From Mesorhizobium muleiense (GTDB lineage: Bacteria; Pseudomonadota; Alphaproteobacteria; Rhizobiales; Rhizobiaceae): DNA of 64,000 bases. Of the stretch, positions 58,621 through 64,000 are shown one piece after another (position 1 is the stretch's first letter; every line of letters begins with the position of its first letter). A program made the position numbers and the translations under genes. Location of the stretch: assembly GCF_900099905.1 (NCBI RefSeq), contig NZ_FNEE01000012.1, positions 1 to 64,000 of the forward strand, written 5' to 3'. The notes under the pieces are model-generated. The model searched no databases and was not told the origin of the DNA. It saw nothing but the letters and a program-made list of their open reading frames with translations.

Positions 58621-59949
58621 ATGCTGCGGCAATCCAGCGAAGAAGTGATGATCTTGGCAGAGTTGGAAGCGACGCCGGCCAAGACAGATGCGCTTCCACC
58701 GCGCCGGCCGCGGGTCGTCATTCTCGGCGCGGGCTTCGGCGGCCTCAACGCAGCGCTCGGGTTGCGCAACGCGCCGGTCGATATCACTGTCGTCGACCGC
58801 CGCAATTATCATCTGTTCCAGCCGCTGCTTTATCAGGTGGCGACGGCCGGCCTATCTCCGGCGCAGATCGCCATGCCGATCCGGCGCGTCCTCGCCAGCC
58901 AGAAGAATGCAACCGTCCTGATGGAAAAGGTGGAGGGCGTCGACACCGCTGCGCGGACTGTGCTGACCGGCAGCAGGCGAATTCCCTACGATTACCTGAT
59001 CATCGCCACCGGCGCCCGCCACGCCTATTTCGGTCACGACGCCTGGGAAGCAAATGCTCCCGGCCTCAAGACCATAGGCGACGCCACCGAAATTCGCGCC
59101 CGCATATTGACCGCGTTCGAAAAGGCAGAAGTGACCGACGATCCGGCTCTTCGGGAAAAACTCCTTACCTTTGTGGTTGTCGGCGGCGGCCCCACCGGCG
59201 TCGAACTCGCGGGCGCCATCATCGAACTCGCGCGCAAAGCGATCGTTCGCGATTTCCGCAACATCGATTCCTCGACCGCAAGGGTTGTACTTGTCGAGGC
59301 CGACGAACGGCTGCTCACCGCATTTCCGGAGAAGCTCTTGCAATCGGCCAAATCGCAGCTCGAAAAGCTTGGCGTCGAGGTCAAGCTCGGCGCCGCGGTT
59401 ACGGAGTGCGACGACAATGGCGTCGCGCTCGCGGATGGGCAACGCGTCGCTTCAGCCTGTGTGCTCTGGGCTGCCGGCGTCATGGCCTCGAGGGCGGCGA
59501 AATGGCTGGACGTCGCGGCCGATCGCGCCGGCCGCGTCGTTGTCGACGAACATCTGCATGTGCCCGGCCGCGAAGGCCTCTATGTCATCGGTGATACTGC
59601 TTCGGTAAAGGGCAAGGACGACAGTCCGGTTCCGGGCGTCGCCCTTGCCGCGAAGCAAATGGGCCGCTATGTGGCAGACCTCATCAAGGCGCGACTTGCC
59701 GGGCGGACGGCAGAACCTTTCCGCTACGCCGACTACGGAAATCTCGCCACGATCGGCCGCAAGGCCGCCGTCGCGGATTTGGGACCCATCCAACTGCGCG
59801 GTTTCCTAGCCTGGCTGCTCTGGAGCTTCGCGCATCTGTGGTTCCTTGTCGGTTTCCGCAACCGCACCGGTGTCTTCCTCGATTGGGCTTGGGCCTATGC
59901 AACATTTGACCGCAGCGCGCGCCTCATCACCGAACGCCGCGACCGGTAG
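58621..59949 (+). CDS. NAD(P)/FAD-dependent oxidoreductase, NDH-2-like
   Basis: A 442-residue flavoprotein of the type II NADH dehydrogenase group. The FAD loop is VVILGAGFGGLNAALGL (about 33-49), the second nucleotide site is FVVVGGGPTGVELAGAIIEL (about 183-202), and the third FAD motif is YVIGDTASVKG. The C-terminal GFLAWLLWSFAHLWFLVGFR is the membrane-anchoring segment of NDH-2. It would pass electrons from NADH to quinone. It starts three bases after bufD, so it is almost certainly cotranscribed with the bufferin genes. ATG at 58648 is an alternative start. Confidence 0.92.
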   Translation: MLRQSSEEVMILAELEATPAKTDALPPRRPRVVILGAGFGGLNAALGLRNAPVDITVVDRRNYHLFQPLLYQVATAGLSPAQIAMPIRRVLASQKNATVLMEKVEGVDTAARTVLTGSRRIPYDYLIIATGARHAYFGHDAWEANAPGLKTIGDATEIRARILTAFEKAEVTDDPALREKLLTFVVVGGGPTGVELAGAIIELARKAIVRDFRNIDSSTARVVLVEADERLLTAFPEKLLQSAKSQLEKLGVEVKLGAAVTECDDNGVALADGQRVASACVLWAAGVMASRAAKWLDVAADRAGRVVVDEHLHVPGREGLYVIGDTASVKGKDDSPVPGVALAAKQMGRYVADLIKARLAGRTAEPFRYADYGNLATIGRKAAVADLGPIQLRGFLAWLLWSFAHLWFLVGFRNRTGVFLDWAWAYATFDRSARLITERRDR

Positions 59950-61789
59950 GTGCCGCCTGCCGCGCATAGCGCTTGGGCGGGCGATGACGGCGCTGCTGCT
60001 CATGGCGGTCATGTCGACGGCTGCATCGGTGCATATCATCTGGGAGCGCACGGCAACCCGCAATGTCGAGAAGATCGTCGCCAGCCTTGGCGCCCAGAGC
60101 GCCGATTCTGTCCGCGGCGAATTGACATCAACGCTGGCCGTCGTGGCAGGCACGGCCGAGATCATCCGCTCGATCCTGTTCCAAGGCACGATCAAGGCCG
60201 ATGACGAGGTCAGACGCGAATTCCTGTTCCTGTCGCTGCTGCGTGAACAGCGCGCAATCGGCTGGATCGGATTTGGCTTCCCCGACGGACGGTTTTTCGG
60301 CTCGCACGCGGCGGCCGGCGGCAAGATCGAGATGGTTGAAATCGGCCCGGGCATGCGGGGGAAGCCGCGCCCGTTGCGCCGTGATATCTATCATCCCATC
60401 CCCGGCGATGTGATGTTCGAAGAACGCATCCACGGCGAGACCGCTTACCTAGCGCTCGGTGCGCCCTGGTATCGCCGGGCGATGGACTCGACGGAACCTG
60501 TCTGGAGCGTGATCGACGTCCTGCCCAATGGCTTCGAGCCCTCGGTGGTTGTTTCAAAGCGGGTCGAGCTCTATGGCAGGTACCAGGGCGTGGTCATGGT
60601 GGCCGTGAGTTTCGCCAATTTGTCGCAGGCGCTGAGTGGTCTGCAAGTATCAGGTCACGGCAAGACGTTCGTGCTGGGCGGTAGCGACAAAGTACTGGCT
60701 GCATCGGATGCGCCCGGCGGTCCTATGCCTGCTCATCTTCGCGATTTTCCAAAGAGCGACGCGCTTGCCGCCGCGGTGGGCGACGCCATTTCGATGATGA
60801 AAGGGAACGAATTTCGCACGCTGGTTGATGGTGGCGAGATCGGCCCGGTCTACGTCTCGTCGTTTGCGCTCCCATTCGAACAATGGCGGCTCCTGACCGC
60901 GATACCGCGCTCCTCCTTCGCGGAAGAGATCGACCGCAACACGCGTCGGGTGCTGCTGGTGGTCGCCGGGCTGGTCGTGCTGGCAGCGGCCACTGCCGTG
61001 CTCTTTTCGAACCTGCTTTTCGCCAGGCCAATCCGCCAGCTTGCCGCGCAGCTCCGTGAGATCGAACGGTTCTCGCTCGACCAGGTGCGGCATGTTCCGA
61101 CATTCCTGGCCGAACTCAATGATTTCTCGGAGGCGCTGAAGCGCATGGCGGTCGGGTTGTCGGCTTTCGCCAAATACATGCCGCTCGACGTCGTCCGGCC
61201 TCTCGTCGCGGGCGGGCTTGAGCCTGCGCCCGGCGGTAGGCTCGTGGAAGTGACGGTGATGTTTGCCGATCTGCCGGGCTTCACCGAACTCACCGAGCAG
61301 CTCGGCCCCGATGTCCAGCCGCATCTCACCAACTTTCTCACGCTTGCAGTCGAAGCCATTCATTCCGAAGGAGGCACCGTCGACAAGTTCATTGGCGACG
61401 CCGTCATGGCCATCTGGAACGCACCGACAGCCGTGCCGGATCACGCACGCCGCGCATGCAGCGCTGCAGCCGCGATCCGGGCCGCGATGCATGCGCTGCC
61501 CGCCGTTTCGCCGGACCACAGCGACATACGGGTGCGAATTGGCATCAATACCGGCACCGCGATTGTCGGCAATGTCGGATCGGCCGAACGGCTGAGCTAT
61601 ACGGCCATCGGCGATACGGTCAATCTGGCAAGCCGTCTCGTTGGCGTCGCCAAGGAACACGGCGTCGAAATCGTGCTCAGCGACATGACGCTTGCGCAGA
61701 CAAGCGGCCAGATCGCCGCGCAGCCACTTGGCATCACCAATGTTCGCGGGAAGGCAGTCCCGGTCCTGATACACACGCTCGCAACCTGA
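59897..61789 (+). CDS. class III adenylate/guanylate cyclase with extracytoplasmic sensor
   Basis: A membrane cyclase of about 630 residues. One helix (MTALLLMAVMSTAASVHIIW, about 30-49) leads to a periplasmic Cache-like region (about 60-340), a second helix (VLLVVAGLVVLAAATAVLFS), a HAMP-like linker (FARPIRQLAAQLREIERFSL), and a class III catalytic domain (about 440-630). The two metal aspartates are in VMFADLPGFTEL and KFIGDAVMAIWNAP, and the transition-state residues lie in VNLASRLV after AIGDT. The start is unclear: TTG 59846, ATG 59897 or ATG 59984. The gene overlaps the NDH-2-like gene by about 50 bases. Confidence 0.88.
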   Translation: MQHLTAARASSPNAATGRCRLPRIALGRAMTALLLMAVMSTAASVHIIWERTATRNVEKIVASLGAQSADSVRGELTSTLAVVAGTAEIIRSILFQGTIKADDEVRREFLFLSLLREQRAIGWIGFGFPDGRFFGSHAAAGGKIEMVEIGPGMRGKPRPLRRDIYHPIPGDVMFEERIHGETAYLALGAPWYRRAMDSTEPVWSVIDVLPNGFEPSVVVSKRVELYGRYQGVVMVAVSFANLSQALSGLQVSGHGKTFVLGGSDKVLAASDAPGGPMPAHLRDFPKSDALAAAVGDAISMMKGNEFRTLVDGGEIGPVYVSSFALPFEQWRLLTAIPRSSFAEEIDRNTRRVLLVVAGLVVLAAATAVLFSNLLFARPIRQLAAQLREIERFSLDQVRHVPTFLAELNDFSEALKRMAVGLSAFAKYMPLDVVRPLVAGGLEPAPGGRLVEVTVMFADLPGFTELTEQLGPDVQPHLTNFLTLAVEAIHSEGGTVDKFIGDAVMAIWNAPTAVPDHARRACSAAAAIRAAMHALPAVSPDHSDIRVRIGINTGTAIVGNVGSAERLSYTAIGDTVNLASRLVGVAKEHGVEIVLSDMTLAQTSGQIAAQPLGITNVRGKAVPVLIHTLAT

Positions 61790-61817
61790 ACAACCGCTGC
61801 GGCCATGGAGTATGGTC

Positions 61818-62195
61818 ATGGAAATGATGACTTTGACGCTCGCAATGCTTTTCTGCCTCCAGCTAAAGCACTTCATTGCCGACTATCTGCTCCAGCCCGG
61901 CTGGATGTTGGGCGGAAAGGGCGATCTGCGCCGCGCCGGCGGCTATGTCCACGCGGGCTTGCATGCGCTAGGCTCTTTGCCGGCCCTTCTCATCGCCGGG
62001 CTCGAACCCACCGCAGTCGTCCTGCTTTCTGCCGCGGAATTCACGGTCCACTACGCGACAGACTACACCAAAGCCGGGCTGTCCGGGCGCAGCCATGCTG
62101 GCCCCGACACGCGAACATACTGGGCCATGCATGGGGCTGACCAGTTCTTGCACCAGCTTACCTATGTCGGCCTGATCTTCGCTGCGCTCGCTTAG
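61818..62195 (+). CDS. DUF3307 membrane protein
   Basis: A 125-residue protein of the DUF3307 family, with three or four hydrophobic segments: MMTLTLAMLFCLQLKHFIAD, the loop YLLQPGWMLGGKGDLRRAGG, VHAGLHALGSLPALLIAGLE, and a C-terminal helix FLHQLTYVGLIFAALA. The family signature HFIADYLLQPGWM and the histidines HAGLH and HQLTY are clear. No function is known. GGAG precedes ATG 61818 by seven bases; ATG 61812 is also in frame. It follows the cyclase by 28 bases and is the last gene of the run. Confidence 0.88.
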   Translation: MEMMTLTLAMLFCLQLKHFIADYLLQPGWMLGGKGDLRRAGGYVHAGLHALGSLPALLIAGLEPTAVVLLSAAEFTVHYATDYTKAGLSGRSHAGPDTRTYWAMHGADQFLHQLTYVGLIFAALA

Positions 62196-62356
62196 AGAGA
62201 GGAATTTGAGGCGGACAACGTGGACCGAACATTGATCCGGCGGCACGAGCTTTCGCCGCGAGAGCAGAGACACCGTGGGCGAATGCCAAATGACAACGCA
62301 AACAGTCAGTTACGACCGCCGGTCGTCAAACTGATGCAAGCCGTTGAGATTTTGAT
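62196..62356. other. convergent intergenic region after the bufferin operon
   Basis: 161 bases separate the DUF3307 stop from the dxs stop. No gene or clear terminator hairpin is seen. The sequence AGAGACACCGTGGGCGAATG and nearby has no repeat partner in the window. Confidence 0.4.
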
Positions 62357-64000
62357 TCAGGCGCTTTGCGCGCTGGCGGTGTGTCCCAGTGCGACGAAGA
62401 CGGTGCGCACGATGCCGGCGGCATCTAGCCCGGCGTCGGCATACATCTTTTCGGGCTTGGCGTGATCGACGAAGCTGTCAGGCAACACAAGCGGGCGTAC
62501 CTTCAGGCCGTTTTCCAGCAGCCCTTCATGGGCCAGGAATTGCAGCACGTGGCTGGCGAAGCCGCCGACCGCGCCCTCTTCCACTGTCACCAACACTTCG
62601 TGCGAACGGGCCAGGCGCCGGATCAGGTCCTCGTCGAGCGGCTTGGCGAAACGAGCATCGGCGACCGTGGTGGAAAGCCCTGCCGCGCCGAGTTCCTCGG
62701 CCGCAGCCAGGCAATCCTGCAGCCGCGTGCCGAAGGAAAGCAGCGCAACCTTGGTGCCCTCCCTGACGATACGGCCCTTGCCGATTTCGAGAACCGAGCC
62801 ACGCTCCGGCAGGTCGACGCCGACGCCGTTGCCGCGCGGGTAGCGGAAGGCGATGGGGCCGTCATCGTAGCTTGCCGCCGTGCGCACCATGTGTCGCAGT
62901 TCCGCCTCATCTGCCGCGGCCATGACGACGAAACCGGGCAGCGTCGCCAAAAAAGTCGTGTCGAAGGCGCCGCAATGGGTCGCCCCGTCGGCCCCGACGA
63001 AGCCGGCGCGATCGATCGGGAAGCGCACCGGCAGTTTCTGGATCGCCACGTCGTGGACGACCTGGTCATAGGCACGCTGCAGGAAGGTCGAATAGATCGC
63101 CGCGAAAGGCTTGAAGCCTTCGGTGGCAAGGCCTGCGGCAAAAGTCACCGCATGTTGCTCGGCGATACCGACATCAAAAGTCCTCGCCGGGAACGCCTCG
63201 CCGAAGAGGTCGAGGCCGGTGCCGTTCGGCATGGCGGCGGTGATGGCGACGATGCGATCATCTTCGCGGCCTTCCTGGATCAGGCTGTCGGCAAAGACTT
63301 TCGTGTAGCTCGGCGCGTTGGCCGGCGCCTTGGCCTGCGCGCCGGTGATGACGTCGAATTTGTTGACGCCATGATATTTGTCGGCGGCCGCCTCGGCCGG
63401 TCCATAGCCCTTGCCCTTCTGGGTCACGACGTGGATCAGCACCGGACCGTCGGCATTGTCGCGGACGTTCTTCAGCACCGGGATCAGGTGCTCGAGATTG
63501 TGACCGTCGATCGGGCCGATGTGATAAAAACCCATTTCCTCGAACAGCGTGCCGCCGGTGACGTAACCGCGCGCATGCTCGACCGCCCGCTTGATGGCGC
63601 GATCGGCGCGCTCGCCGAGATAGGAGGTCAGCTTCTTGCCGAAATCGCGCAAGCCCAGATAGGCCTTGCCCGACGCCAGGCGGGCCAGATAGGCGCTCAT
63701 CGCCCCGGTCGGCGGAGCGATCGACATGTCGTTGTCGTTGAGGATGACGATCAGCCGGGCATCGAGCGCGCCGGCATTGTTCATCGCCTCATAGGCCATG
63801 CCGGCCGACATGGCGCCGTCGCCGATAACGGCAATGACATTGTTGCGGCCCCCGGAGAGATCGCGTGCCATTGCCATGCCGAGGCCGGCGGAAATCGAGG
63901 TCGAGGAGTGGGCGGCGCCGAACGGATCGTATTCGCTCTCGGCGCGCTGGGTGAAACCGGACAGGCCGCCCTCTTGCCGCAGCGTGCGGATACGGTCGCG
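62357..64000 (-). CDS. dxs: 1-deoxy-D-xylulose-5-phosphate synthase (5' end beyond window)
   Basis: 547 codons are visible and the frame continues beyond the right edge. Dxs condenses pyruvate with glyceraldehyde 3-phosphate, the first step of the MEP pathway. Features: SAGLGMAMARDL with thiamine-site GDGAMSAGMAYEAMNNAG, the DRI..QGGLSGFTQR region at the edge, GFYHIGPIDGHN, transketolase-like EQHAVTFAAGLATEG, and YPRGNGVGVDLP. All look intact. About 90 N-terminal residues are missing off the edge. From memory, tlyA and the RNA methyltransferase gene often lie next to dxs in related genomes. Confidence 0.97.
   Translation of the reverse strand, partial: RDRIRTLRQEGGLSGFTQRAESEYDPFGAAHSSTSISAGLGMAMARDLSGGRNNVIAVIGDGAMSAGMAYEAMNNAGALDARLIVILNDNDMSIAPPTGAMSAYLARLASGKAYLGLRDFGKKLTSYLGERADRAIKRAVEHARGYVTGGTLFEEMGFYHIGPIDGHNLEHLIPVLKNVRDNADGPVLIHVVTQKGKGYGPAEAAADKYHGVNKFDVITGAQAKAPANAPSYTKVFADSLIQEGREDDRIVAITAAMPNGTGLDLFGEAFPARTFDVGIAEQHAVTFAAGLATEGFKPFAAIYSTFLQRAYDQVVHDVAIQKLPVRFPIDRAGFVGADGATHCGAFDTTFLATLPGFVVMAAADEAELRHMVRTAASYDDGPIAFRYPRGNGVGVDLPERGSVLEIGKGRIVREGTKVALLSFGTRLQDCLAAAEELGAAGLSTTVADARFAKPLDEDLIRRLARSHEVLVTVEEGAVGGFASHVLQFLAHEGLLENGLKVRPLVLPDSFVDHAKPEKMYADAGLDAAGIVRTVFVALGHTASAQSA

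Noticed and set aside
1..64000. CRISPR array, rRNA or tRNA genes, prophage
   Set aside because: No regularly spaced direct repeats, no rRNA-like or cloverleaf sequence and no phage structural genes were seen on reading; tRNA absence was not tested by computation.

Overview
The window looks like chromosomal DNA of a rhizobial alphaproteobacterium, most likely Mesorhizobium or a close Phyllobacteriaceae relative. This rests on high GC and dense short-overlap operons, a CcrM-type GANTC methyltransferase, a complete aa3 oxidase operon in alphaproteobacterial order, IalB-type and DUF721 proteins, and two kinds of palindromic intergenic element of the rhizobial RIME type. Species is inferred from general knowledge; no rRNA or tRNA gene was seen.

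Layout. 1-470: the end of an IS5-family insertion sequence beside a second transposase remnant. 768-7973: a cupin-type XRE regulator, then a seven-gene catabolic operon (ribose-type ABC transporter, phosphotriesterase-like hydrolase, GATase_7 protein, PfkB kinase, BtpA protein) of unknown substrate. 8051-16013: housekeeping (sugar-nucleotide epimerase, smc, DsbA-like lipoprotein, DUF721 protein, mutY, HAD phosphatase). 16087-21396: PheC-like periplasmic enzyme, lipocalin-like protein, VapBC pair, ccrM, HAD phosphatase, lipoprotein. 21518-27731: tight operon thrC - M16 peptidase - GNAT - GGDEF/EAL membrane protein. 28008-33038: accessory genes with poor spacing (DoxX, DUF2236, DUF4242 with a divergent LysR, SnoaL-like, methyltransferase). 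33481-37461: lytic transglycosylase, YqgE, DsbD-like protein, peroxiredoxin, DUF2938.

37498-46618 (minus strand) runs ctaC-ctaD-ctaB-small TM protein-ctaG-ctaE, then DUF983, SURF1, ispH, thrB and rnhA, so oxidase biogenesis sits upstream of isoprenoid and threonine genes. 46985-49229 holds an IalB protein and tldD. 49273-50550 holds an AbrB antitoxin without a visible toxin and a complete RES-Xre toxin-antitoxin pair, followed by two RNA methyltransferase genes.

Between tlyA (52662) and dxs (62357, cut by the window end), genes I recall as adjacent in many Rhizobiales, lie about 9.7 kb of accessory genes: GFA, DUF302, half of an MFS transporter, a patatin, and an operon for a bufferin-type RiPP. 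That operon encodes a DUF2282 precursor with four cysteines (bufA), a DUF692 multinuclear iron oxidase (bufB), a DUF2063 partner (bufC) and a DoxX protein (bufD). It continues without a clear break into an NDH-2-like flavoprotein, a class III cyclase with a sensor region, and a DUF3307 membrane protein. This is the most exciting system in the window; the catabolic operon at 1.5-8 kb is second.
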